The notes below the pieces were generated by a model that was not told where the DNA came from, ran no database searches, and saw only the letters and a list, made by a program, of their open reading frames with translations. A stretch of DNA of 64,000 nt from Diprion similis (Eukaryota > Arthropoda > Insecta > Hymenoptera > Diprionidae). The DNA lies in assembly GCF_021155765.1 (NCBI RefSeq), contig NC_060112.1, forward strand, positions 20,708,001-20,772,000, given 5' to 3'. This document shows positions 38,611 to 51,400 of the stretch, piece by piece. A program made the position numbers and the translations under genes. Within the stretch, counting starts at the first letter, position 1. Every line of letters starts with the position of its first letter.

Positions 38611-38624
38611 GGCTTATATAAGCC
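38611..38624 (+). promoter_or_regulatory. Palindromic TATA element, candidate Dbx core promoter
   Basis: GGCTTATATAAGCC is a perfect 14-base palindrome containing TATATAAG. An initiator-like CCAGTTC starts its A at 38648, about 33 bases downstream, a normal TATA-to-start spacing. A CCG|GTAAGA donor at about 38874 could end a non-coding first exon spliced to the exon containing the Dbx ATG. GC-rich sequence surrounds it. No transcript evidence is available here. Confidence 0.35.
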
Positions 38625-38874
38625 AACGGAACCAACTTCAGCCCGCCAGTTCACCCGCCCGCTCTTATAATAATTCCCGATTCCCGCCCGATGTTCATTT
38701 CATTATTTTTTTTCCCTCGCCGAGAGGGTGATAAGTCGTGACGTCGACGAGGTAGATATAATTCCGAAGAGGGTGTGGCTCTAGTCCCCACCTCGCTCTC
38801 AGGGGTGGCCCTTGGTGCATTTCGATTGGTCCGTCGTTCAGGGTTGCTAGGGAGGCTTCGGGACACTACCGCCG

Positions 38875-40523
38875 GTAAGAAAAACGCGAAATAACCCCTA
38901 ATAGACGCGATTTCTCCTAAACAAACTACCCCCTTTGCTTACCTCGCTCCGTTCCTCGGATGCTGCCTCCGTATATGCGTCTTGTTCCAATACATTCGCC
39001 GGTAACACTGTAATAATTACGGAATTGGAATATTATTACCATCGCTATTGTGCTGAAAACGGTCGCAGCTTACCGCGTTACTCGGTAATTATAGCCATTC
39101 CGTGTAGTTGGGGCGATTAAGCTTGTCGATTCTTCATCCCGAATACACGAACAAGCTTTGTTGGGAATCAATTTCGACGAAGAGCAAAAAAAAAAAAAAA
39201 AATGTATACAATTATTTCTAAGATCGCCTCTGTATAGTAAAAAGTTTTCGGGAAGCCCATGCTCGAAATCGTTTATATTTCCGATTTACATTTTTTCGCC
39301 GGTATATATATTATATGTATATATTCATACGTCCGGGTAACTCGCTCCAAAGAATAATTTCAAAGCTTCAAGTGGTAAAAGTTTTCCAGTTATACGGAGT
39401 TTCCACGGACTTATATACGATGAAATTTTATAATGCAGAAAAATGAATTTTCCCTCAAACTCATCGCGCAGTCAACGATCAACGATTTTTCTCAGCGCTG
39501 AAACTCTGTAGCTTATATACTCTTTACTAAACCTCTACGATCATCGAGTAAAGGATAATGAGTATGAAATTCGGCCTTATTGCTAGAGTATAACGAAATG
39601 CTTAAACGCAATTACTAGATAAGGCCTCAAAGTAGGTATACGATTAGCTCTTTTTCTCCACTATAGTCTGCAATGCATTTCCTCTCCATAAAATAAACGC
39701 CCCTCTTTCCCCGGCAATGCGAGTAGGTATACAAGAAAATCTCCCGGCATAAAACGCCCGGTACAGAGGACAGGGGTAGATAATAAACTTGATAAGGGTG
39801 TAGAGCACCCCTCGCCCCACTCGTCCTCGGCCGCGCGTCGCGCGTTCGCCCCACCGCAGCACCCCTGGAGGGGGGGCGTGGCCTAGGGTCGATCTCGTCT
39901 CGGGATTGGCCAGACGACGGGAGCTTTCGTCAAATAAAATCCAATCGGTGAGTGAAGGAATCCGAATCTCGAGGCTTTTTCCGTGCCTCTCCCTTTAAGG
40001 GGGTGTGCAGGACCGTTTGATGGGAGTATGATTTTATTACGGCATTACCAACCAAGCCAAACCCCGAATCGGCCGGCTTATAGTCTGTATTATCTCACCT
40101 TGGGGTGGGAGGCTGCGAACGGTCCTGAGGGTGGGGCGCGGAGGGGGTTGCATCCTGGCTTTTGTGGGTTTCGTTCGGGGTTTCTCACCGCTCACGTTGC
40201 GGGCCCCCCATGCTTATGTCAGTCAGCATTCCGCCGTCGAGTCCCGATCGTTGCACGTACCTCTGATCCTTTTCTGGTACCGCTCCTGTCGTCCTGGAGC
40301 AAGTGTGCAGTGGTTGCATTACGTGGTGCGTTCTGCGTGTGTTCCATGGATGCATGAATCGTGAACGAGGAGTTGTGCGTGCTGCGAGTATAATTGTAAA
40401 GTGTCATTGGCAGCTGAGACGAGAGCGCGAATTTCGAACATGAGCCTCGGTACCGAGTGGAGTGAGTGAAACCAGCGCGAGATTCTCGTGACCTGCAGGA
40501 GTCTCGCCAGATTTTTGTATGTG
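38875..40523. other. Region immediately upstream of the Dbx start
   Basis: Becomes GC-richer from about 39830. The last part must contain the 5'UTR of the exon carrying the Dbx ATG. An A run lies at 39186-39202. No other gene is seen. Confidence 0.5.
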
Positions 40524-43500
40524 ATGTTCCCCTCGTCGGCAGCGATGCTGAAGAACTTGCAACAGAGCGCCATGACCACGTCGCCGTTTCTCATGGAGAA
40601 CCTGCTGCAGAGCAAAGGACCCGGCGGTGACTTTGCCAGTCTCACCCTGAACCTGGCGAGCTACGTCGCTCGGCAACGGGAGAGAATGGAGTCCGAGAGC
40701 ATAAGGGTCGAGCGTGAGCAGCAGGACCTCGAGAGGATCCACGGACGGAGTGCGGAGAGATCAAACTTCGGGGATTTCGATCGCTGCAGGATGGACAGAG
40801 TGGCCAGCGAGCGGGTTCAGGGTCTCAAGGACCTGCGGACTGACAGATCCCAGGACCTCGACCAGGAGAGGAGGTCCAGCTCGGTAATGGACACCGACAA
40901 CGAGCACGGAGCCGACGGCGGTATAGACAGGCTTAACAACGTGATGGAAAGACTCGCCGAGAGGATTGAGAACCGATCCAACTCGGCAATGGACTATCAC
41001 TCGATGGAGGAGGACAGGGTCTCGGGTGACGCTGAGACTGGATCTCAGGAACGTGACAGACTCTCGATACAAATGGACAGGGGATTTGATGTCGGTAGAA
41101 GCGTCATGAGAACATCGGACGAGATGAGGATGCACATCGAACGCGAAGGCGATAGGATTGACAGGATCAGTGAAGAAACTTGTACCTGTGGAGATGATCG
41201 CTGCACTGGAACCGGGTGCAGGAGGATTCAGGAGAAGGAGAAACCTCAGCTGAAATTCAGCGTCAACGCTATCCTCGGCGGTAATCACGATCGGCGGCCC
41301 AATCCTGGTAAACAAATGCTTAAATACCTTCACAAATTGTTATTCAAGTACTTTATGGTGTTCCAGACTAAGTCTTGAGGCTTCCAAATAATGTAACCTA
41401 CCTGAATTAAAATAATGACAGTTTTGAAGTAAATCCTCACGAGTTTACCTGAATCCGTCAGCATTTGATATATCGTAAACCAGGATATCTCGGAGTTGTT
41501 GAAATCAGCAAAGAATTTTCAAGTACAGTCAGGAAACCTTTCAGGATAACTTATTGTTGGCAAAACGAGTATTGGCAGTATCATCTTGCTGCACTTGTGA
41601 TCCATGATGTCTTCGCTGTCGAGTGGAATAAGCTTGCGTTCGATATTTCGTTGCAAGATTATAACTTGTAAATGGATGTAGTTTGGGGTGAGATGAAGTT
41701 GGAACGAGAGATAGTTGATCGCGCGTGTCCACCTATATTTAGAGTCGACACAAAGAGGACCAGGGCACAAATCACTGTCGAGAACAGACTTCTGTCGCCG
41801 AGCCCTAAATCTCATCCGCACACCCTCAAGACGAATCGCCTCGTGCGTACGGTAAAAGGGGGACATCCTCTCGGGTAGAATTCGCGTCAGTTGGTGCGCC
41901 ACTTATACCGTCAACCCCGTATTAAGCCCTTACAACGGGCCTCCGTGATACCGGACAAGTGGCATATTGGCGATGACTTGTGCATACAAAATTCGTCGTC
42001 CAACAAAAATTTCATTGGCCGTGATTCTTTTCTTCTTAATGAATATCGTTGAACGATTTTATAGCGTGGAAAAATGTCGCGGAAAAATTTTCAAGTTTCA
42101 TGAAAAGCCCCGGGCATTTTAAGCCGGAAATAATTGTCGATTGTCGAGCCCTGGCAAGCGTGGAGTGGGTCTTGTATCGGGGTGTTTGAATGTCTGCTGG
42201 GGCGTATATGCATATATTTGTCCATCCACCCACAGTATCGGCATGTGGAAATAGGCACGCGTTGAATTTAACATTGGCGGATTGTTGACGAGCTGAACTC
42301 CATCGCTGCATGGACGGGCTTTATGCATTTGTCGGCTGGCAAATGCATCGATGCCATGGTGTCACGTGCATGTGTTGCCCTTTCCACCGAAACCCGGCTC
42401 GCTTGTACGTCACGTTGAAATGTTGCGAAAATAATATTGTAACGAAAAAGTGATTCGTAATACGTGTATATAATATGTATATATTCTATAGTCGAGTTAT
42501 AAATTGCCTTGGGCTCCCAGGATTGTTATGATGGAAAACGCTAATATACCATTTCATCGACTACAGTATCAAATGTGCACCTCGTTTCCAACTGCCTTTT
42601 TCTACTCGGTCTTTTTTTTACGCTCCGACGTCACAGGGACTAAAAAGTACCGTGAATGCAGAACTTTACCGTTTGTTGTTCTGTTTTGTTTTTCTCTTTC
42701 ATTTTTTTTTTCTGGAACTCGGTCTTTTGGTAGTTAACTCGAATCCCGTTTAGCCAATTGCAAGAGATATTCCAAGGTCACAGAGACTCTATGCAACGCG
42801 AGAAAACCTTCGGAGGAAAATTCAACTAGGGATGATGAGGAGGACCACCTCAAGGGATTCTTGCGCGATCCGAACAGACCCTGGTACCTCGTACTCCATT
42901 GAAAATGAAACCTGCAACGGTATCTAGTTAATAAAGCATTCAAGCCCTAATCCGAAAGAAAAACCACGAGCGCTAAGCTGGCCCAAAAAAGGCTACAACT
43001 GTAACAACACAAGCCGGCAGACGGTGGATCTGAATGTAAGGGCGAAACCTTCGGCCGAGGGGGTTATAAGAATAATTCCTATTCAATGTTTCCGCTCGAA
43101 CCTAAACCGCTATTAGTCCGAGCTAGCCGAAGCCGCGTTCTCATTGGTCGGGAATGAAAACAACGATTAAAGGCGATGAGTATTTTATGGGGTCTTCCGG
43201 CACAATGGCAGAGCGTGTATAGCCCATTGTCGGGTATTGTCTGCTCGACGCAAAGCAAACCCTCGACTAAGCCCCATTATTTTATTATTTTCAAACACGT
43301 CACTTTTTCCCCGGACCACTGGGCGTGGCGGATGAGATAAAAAATATTAAAAATAGTCTTTGGGCCAACCCCCTGCGCGTTATTGTCACGGGGGGCTAAG
43401 GCAGCCGCAGCCATGCGAATATATATTTCACAGGAAGGCTCTTTAGCCTCCTGTTTATACCCACGTACCGCGGCCCATGTGTACCGTATTTTTTCGACTT

Positions 43501-46500
43501 CGGACAGTTTGTCACCCCAAACGCGAGATCAACTACCTACCCTTTATGGTTTATCGTTCGTCGTACCCCGCATGCAGTCGCGAAAAAGTTCAACCACCGG
43601 AGGCGGCGATCTGCGCTTTGAAGCCCGGCCAGTAAATCAATTTCGACTTTACAGATGGTGTATAATTTATTATTACGACGTTACCGAGACGCTACGTAAG
43701 CCGTGGAAACCTTCTTCTTCAGCAACAGTTGACGCCGGTATTAAAATCCGGCAATAAAACGACCGGATACTAAAATCCTCAAATAACAATCTTCCGTATA
43801 TTGGATCATTTAGGCTCACTATCTTGATAGCGACGTCTTGTTTCCTTTACGATGATATTTGAACCTCGTGGTGAATTATTACCCTCTGGAAAGCACACTC
43901 GGGCCTTTGATTACAGCTCTTATACTTGACGGTGATTAAATCAAACTATAACGATAGCGCAAAGTGACGCTAATCCATTCTCTCTATCTCGCTCCATAAC
44001 AATAGATTATTCCGAAACTATTATTGGATTCCATTTCTCATACATACTGTAAAATAGCCGATTCCTGTATATCAATCGTCAAGTTCTACAGTGTTCGAGA
44101 CACCACCGAGGTCAAGTATGACATGTTCATGAACAATCTGAATCACTGTGCAATTATTGGGTATTTCTATCTTCAAAGTGAGATTTTATGGACAGTGGTT
44201 TCATCGAAAGATCTGTCTTTTGATATCACGACAAGAGTCTATCAACGGACTTTCTGGATCGTCGAGTTCTTTATCAAATAAATTGTAGTAAGCCGTACGT
44301 CCGTGTAAAAATACATGTGTTTTCTACTTGGGTTGAGGTATGTGGAAAACCATGTGGATCTACGTGTTTGGTACATAAACATTACACAGGTCGTCGTTTA
44401 CTTTTGGGAAGGTGTCGAGGTGAACACTTGAGCGTCGGCGGCTGCCTGGAGCTGTGAAAAGGGTCTCGACCAGACGGGGGTGTCAGCTTGAATTATGCGA
44501 TGCGTGGAGTGGAGTAGGGGGTGAACACAGAGGTGAACTTGCGTTTTGCTGGAAGCTGGAAGGATTTTTGGAAGCAGCGGTTGATTAACGCCACAGTTCG
44601 AAATGCCGGTTACGTTTGCTGTCGTAAAATTCTGCAGCACTCGTTGCAAGTCTCAGTGAAGCAAATATTACTTCCTGCACCGCTTCGGTGAATAAAACGG
44701 GCATTTCGATAACATTTTACAACAGCCCGCACAAAGGGCCGTCAGATATCGCGATGCGAAAATCATTTTACAAAGCGGATGTCAGTCTCAGCGTCTGCAG
44801 AAGCGGATAAATCGAAAAATTTTCCTCGGCACAGAGAACGAATGCCGTTGCTCTCGGTCTTTGACCCTGCAAATGGCCGGGATGCAAACGTTGGTGAACG
44901 CTGAATTTCTTATTTCAGATACCTTCCAAGGTCTGCCGCCTGGAGCCATTCCAGCTTTCCTTCACAATCTCCAGAATTCAGCGGGTTACAATATCGCCAA
45001 GCCGATAGCCAGGCCCGCAGCTTATCATCCCCATCATACGGCTCACCCTGGCCATCATCCCGGCCAACATCAGCTGCCACCGAACGCCCATCACACCCTC
45101 CATCAGCTGCTGGCTTGCAGAGGACCTTACCTCACCGGTGAGTCCTTTTATCAACTCGAATTTATCCATCAACTGACAATTTATCGTTACAGAATGACTT
45201 CGCGGCTCTCTGTTGCCGAAATTCTTTTTTGCAGTATCACTGCATGTATAGTATTTACTCTTCCGTTCATCTCAGAGTTTCTGTGAGATTAGTGCTTCCA
45301 TTTTTCGCAAGTAAGAGGAAAAAAATGCATTAATAAAGACCAAACCGATAACACTATAATTGCTCATAATCATTCTCTAGCTCATTTTATGATCCTGCAG
45401 GCTCCTACTGATGCGTGAAGCACCTCGAATTGATATAATATATTTGCAAAGTGTTTGAATCGCTTGCCAAATTTGCCGAACGTGTATAAAGTAGTCTTGA
45501 ATTCCGTAGAGATCACTTAGAGGAATTGTTATCTATTTTCTACATCATCTTATCGTCTTCACAGACCCTGAAACGATAAACTGGCAAACATTGGCGACAT
45601 TTGTAACTATCGTGAATCGAACATTGCTGAAATCGACGGACAAAAATGATCAATTCGTTAATGTACCAATAAATTAAATTAAATCATGAGGAAAACTCTT
45701 CGCTATTCAAGCTTTCATGATATATGGTGGCGTGACTATGAGAAACGAACGGGAATGCAGCTCGTTAGTTTCGGTAAAACAAAAATAAAATAAATAAATA
45801 AATAAAAAGTTTTATTATGCCTATATATTTTAATGGAGTAAACAGTGTAGGCAAATAGTAGAACCGATCGATCTTACGCTTGGTCAGTCAGTTGCACCAA
45901 TTAACTGCTCAGTTGAATGTGATAAAAGAGTTTGAAATTTCCAATTGAAATTGAAATGGCAGGCAAACGGATAGCGCTGGGAACTTTCGGTACCTGCAAC
46001 GTGACTGTGTGCATTCACATGACGGGTATACACGCACCTATCGCATTTCGCGTTGCAATACCCATAACCGACATAGGTTGAACCACCGGCTCGTCGTGCG
46101 TGTCGGACATGAAGTGCATGTGAAGTGCACCGCTGTTCCTATACGGTACGTGCACTGCCAAATGCGATATTCACGCATGCAACAAGTGCGTGCTGATATC
46201 ATCGCTCGTCCAGATATCTATCATTTGGTCCCGCTTGTGATCCGTATAATTTGCGCATAAAGTCGTGTACTTTGTGTATAATACCTTCAAACTTCTGTCT
46301 GAGGTACATAGATTTGTAAACGTTTGACAGTCACTGCGAATTTTTCTAATCCTTCTACGACTTTGGCTGTTTCAGTAGCGACCCCGGGAGCTGGAGGACA
46401 TCACCCTGGAGCTCCGGGTGGGGGTGGAGCTTTTCCAGGAGCGATTCAAGGCAGCCTTGGGGGTCTGGCCAGCATGGGTCTGGGGGGCCTGGCAGGAGGT

Positions 46501-48366
46501 TTTCCGTGGGCAAGTAGCGCGCGGGGAAAACCTCGTCGAGGAATGATGCGACGAGCGGTGTTTTCGGACCTGCAGCGACGAGGACTGGAGAAGAGGTTCC
46601 AGCTTCAGAAGTACATCAGCAAACCGGACCGCAAGAAACTGGCGGAGAAGCTCGGCCTGAAGGATTCGCAGGTGAGTAATCCCGGAGGATAATCGTCTGC
46701 AGCCAGGAGTATGAGTATCACTGGAGTCCTCGATTAGCTGGAACGTGTAACGGAGCACTTTGGCGTATACCTGCGAGGCTTAATGACCTTATTAGGGCAC
46801 TAATTGTCGGGTTAACGAAGCGCTAGTTCACCCGGTAAACTCCACTCAACTCCATTCACCGGATTGATGGAGACTAATGCTCCCGGCTCCAGTCTTTCAC
46901 TCAGGAAAGCCCCACACGAGCCAGTATCGTCCATTGATGTAGGTAGACAGACCTCCCCAGCTCCCAGTGTACGCTCCTCCATGTACCAACTCCATCGCCA
47001 CTGTACTAGCTGGCTTCACATACCTAGAGGCACATAACACCAGTTGGAATTAATCGGGGTACGCTTTACTTCATTTATAGTTCCACCATTCCGATTAGTA
47101 CCTACCTACCTGCACCGCCAACGCTACCCTCTTTTGACCATGGGAACTCTAATGGAACTCGCGATACCGGCAATGCTCACTGATTGACTTTCATTTCATT
47201 TCAACGGCTTAGTTTCTAGAATTACATTGTATGCATATTGTAATTCTGATCTTGAATTTTACTACTTGGTCTGATTGAGCTCTAAATCTGAAGCTGTGTG
47301 CCGATTGATGTCTAGATTGGTATTGAAAATCGTGAATCGTTCAGAAATTATCTTTCAGTCTCAATACTCAGACGCTTCCAAGCGCCACATTTCTTTTTTT
47401 TTTCTGTTATACACATTTTCAAATACGAGTATTCTCATCAACTTCAGAGAATCGTTAACAAAGTTACATTCTGGTCAGAATAAAGACAAAAAAAAAAAAA
47501 AAACGACAACAAAAGTGTTTAGCACTGTATCGCTACTCAACTAAACACTCTGATTCAAAGTTTTTTACATACGCATATCGTGTGTGAATTTCTTAAACTT
47601 GCGAAAGAAAAAATAGTCCCCTTTGGAATACGGTTTTCTAAATGTTAAAAAAAATAGACTAACGATTAGCGACATGAGCAAAGTAAAATTGACGTCACGT
47701 ATTGTTAAGCATACTAAATTTTTTTTCTCATCGAGAATAGATGACATTTGACAATTTGATAATTTCGGGCATAATTGTTGATAAAAATTGTACGAAATTT
47801 GTGGAAAATCCTCAACGACGGAATGACTGTTTAAAAAATGGAAAAACTTCCTTGAAAAACCGGCTTATTCTCTGTGGGGCGAGAATCATCTGATCAAACA
47901 TCTCGGCTCGGAGCTCGAGTAGTTTCGTAGCTCTGTGATATCGGGGGAACGAGGAACGGGAGGGTGCGAACGAGAGAGATCCGGTGCTCGAGAGGGACGG
48001 CGATAGATTCTCATGTATAATTCACACCTCGAGCGCCATGCCTTGGCCGCCATTGGTCGCGGTGTACTCTACGGGCATAGCGTGACGGCTTTTACGAGAA
48101 ACACAAGCTTATTCCGATGGCTGCGAGCGTCTTTCCCGTTTTGCGAAACCCTCAGCGTCGCCATCCGCCTTGACAAAATTGATACCGTTGCTCTCTTGCC
48201 TGCACACACGTGTTATAAGGCTGATGCGCTCAAAAGTCATGGGGATTTGGGAAGGGGAAGTGGAAACGAATCCGCTCTTCATGCAGTCGTCAATTTTTTT
48301 CACATAATTGAAAATTTGTGACGATCGATTACCGCAAGGTAAATACGAGAAAAGCCGAGAGAGAGA

Positions 48367-48405
<39 letters not shown>

Positions 48406-51400
48406 TTACAAGTAAGGTGAGTGTTCCAGTTATTGACCTTTTTCTGTTCGATCCTTAGTTCTAAGATTGCCAAAAAAGAAATTTGTTACCTGAAACCCTC
48501 TAGTAATAGGTTTTATTCATCGAGAGACTCGCAATTTTTGCCGTCAATTTAGAATTTTTTAAAATAAAAGGGTCAATAATTGGGGTCTACATGTGTCGAT
48601 AAAGGGTAAAATTATATCTTATATACTTTTCAAATTTCCGATCTACGAATATTCTAAAACATTTGATTTAATTTATCACCCGTCCCGAGAAACGGACAAT
48701 GAAAATGATGAACGTAATTCTAATGATTATTATATGACAACAACAACAACAACAATAATTGTTATAATAATAATAACAATAATAAATACCTTGGTAGTTT
48801 CTACCCTGCGGGCGATGCAAGGTGGCGCTCGTCTCGACTTTACGGTTTATGGGTAGAAAGGGGTTTCCACCGAGAGATGCGGCATGGGGTTGAGAAGGGG
48901 GGTAAGTAAAGTAATTAGTGACGGTGGGTGGACCCATCCTTATTACTCGGGTACACCTTCCCTCGTATCATCTTGCCGCATCACTTTCTGCTTTGCCCTC
49001 GTAAACCGGGAACGGGGATTTATTATTAAGGTATACCAACTTCCCCAACCCTCTTATAATATAGATATAGATATATATCTACTATAGCGTATCTATGGAG
49101 GTATTTTTTAGAGTGCAAAAAGCGCCAGGCTTTTCATTCACCGTTCGATTGCAGACGACGGGTGGTATTTTTTATTTCCATGATTCGCCAACTTCTCGGT
49201 GGAATATTTTCTTTCTCACCACCACAAACGGCCTTGATTCAATTGCAGAATTAATCGAATCGCGTTGTGTGATCCTCGAGATATCGGTTGAAAACGAGGC
49301 GGGTGTTTAAGAAGGCGAATCGCCAAATTTAATTGGAGAGTCTCGAGGCCTCTGGAAAGCGAATGAAAAATTATAAAGCCTCAGGGCTCGTTATCTTTTT
49401 AATAATCCGAGACGACAGCCGCCCGCAGCCACCCTTCGCTTCGCTGAATCTTCACGGGGAAATGGCAGGTTGTCAAGATCACGCCGGTGTCTTAATTTTT
49501 TAATCCGAACCTCCCGCCCAGACAAACTAGCCCCGTAAGCTTGGGCGTCTCAAGTGGGCCTGCCTTTCTTCCGTAATCCGCATCCGAAATTGAGCCTTTC
49601 AAAAGTCCTGACAAGACTGTATAAGAGTGAACGCTGCGAGGTTAGTCCTTCTGCACCAGGCGCTGCTCACCCTTGGTAGCGTCATTGCTTTAATTAATTT
49701 TTCAGAAGAAAAGTTTAGTCCGTTAGTGTATCTCTTTTCGAATATCTTCCAACCCTCGTCCTTTTGAGCTCGAGTCTAATTTTTTCTGAGCCTGGATCCG
49801 TCTCGCAAGAATTCTTGAGGCTTAAGCTTCCGCGTCGCTATCTCGAGAGCAATCATTACTGCTCCTTATTTTTTTTTTTTTTTTCTGCTTTCCAATTTTT
49901 TTCCTTCTTCTTTTCACTTGTCTTTCGTTTTTTCATTCTTGACTTAGAACCTCGCAGGACACTTCAGCAGAGATCCCACGGATTAGGAAAGGGGTCCTGC
50001 GGTATAATAATAGATCCGCGGTGTGTCGCTGACAACCCACTTAAGGGACAAAAGTACAAGGTTAATAGAAAGTTCCGCCATTTAAATCTTCCCAAGCGTT
50101 TCTCATTTGCTCAGATATCCCCGCCCTTCTCTCCTCTTTGCGATCGAGATCAGCTCGGATGATACACCAAATTTCTCTATACTACTCGTATTTCCCCTGA
50201 TTTTTCCATCCAGCCTCGTTCCTTGTTCCCTTTTCGCATTGCCAACACGGTATCGGGTTGCACTTGACAACAACGATCTCTCGACAAGGGTCCGAGGCCC
50301 ATCGAAGGGGGTGAGCATCGAATCTGTTTGTATCCAAACACGGATCGCAGGCTCCCAGGATCTGGAATCTGACGGATCGCCCATTAGGTTGGCTTTCAGA
50401 GAGATATCGAGTTTCCCGAATTCCATCGGTCAACTCAATTTGTTCCCATTAGTCGGCGCGACTTCCGTTCACCCCCGGGATGCTTGTCTTCCGCAGGGTG
50501 CTCGATTACTGTTACATATATATATATATCATTTTCCGGAAAAAGTAAAATCTTGTTAATCGCGTCCCCGCCGGATAATTACCTTCAGCAATGTATCGCA
50601 GCTCAAGAGGACGCGGAAAGAGATCATCAATGTGAACAAAATGGCGTCGTCCTGCGGCGGGAAGCAATGACTAGGAAATTTTAAAGGCCAGGATGTCGAT
50701 CGCCATCCCTTCGGCTGGCATTAAAAGCAAAGGATGCGTCTCGCCGGGAATAACATGAATTTAACGGCGTGCAATATCTTCCAAGTTAAGCCTCGACCGT
50801 TCATGCATTATGGATTTAACTTTGAGACGGCGAGCTCTCGGAGGCGTCGGCTAAGAAACCATGAATATACAATACCTCCTTATATACATACGCCTACATC
50901 GTACACCACCATCGTCACACGTATATATAATAGCTTTCCTCCTTTATGGATGAACTTTAATAATTCCCTACAAGACGTATTAATCTTTTATACTGTATCG
51001 TCCCACCGCTGCCACCGGGACAGATGTTACCACCGGGACCATTAGGCCGCCTTTACCCATCGGTCCACATATTGTCGGGTCAACCTGGGGCAAGAATATT
51101 ATGGAAACACTTCTGCACCGAGGAATTTCTGACCCCGCGAATTCGGAACCTGGTGAATATAAAACTGTTGATAAAAAATGACTATAAACACTAGGACGCT
51201 ACAGAGTGTGAATTCCTCCTACTTTTGAAAGGTGAAAAAAACTCGTGTCGAGAGTCAATTATTTATATCGCAAAGAAATTATCGGGGAACGTGAAATCAG
51301 AGAGAGCAGATGAAAAGGGAATCGCGAGGAGGGGGGAGGGGGGAGGGGATAATAATCGCGAAGCGTACTTTTCGGGAATTGTATCAGGAGTTATCAGTCG

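Noticed and set aside
16631-40523. Transposons or endogenous viral sequence
   Set aside because: I saw no transposase, polymerase or terminal repeat by eye; a repeat-library search would be needed to exclude short degenerate copies.
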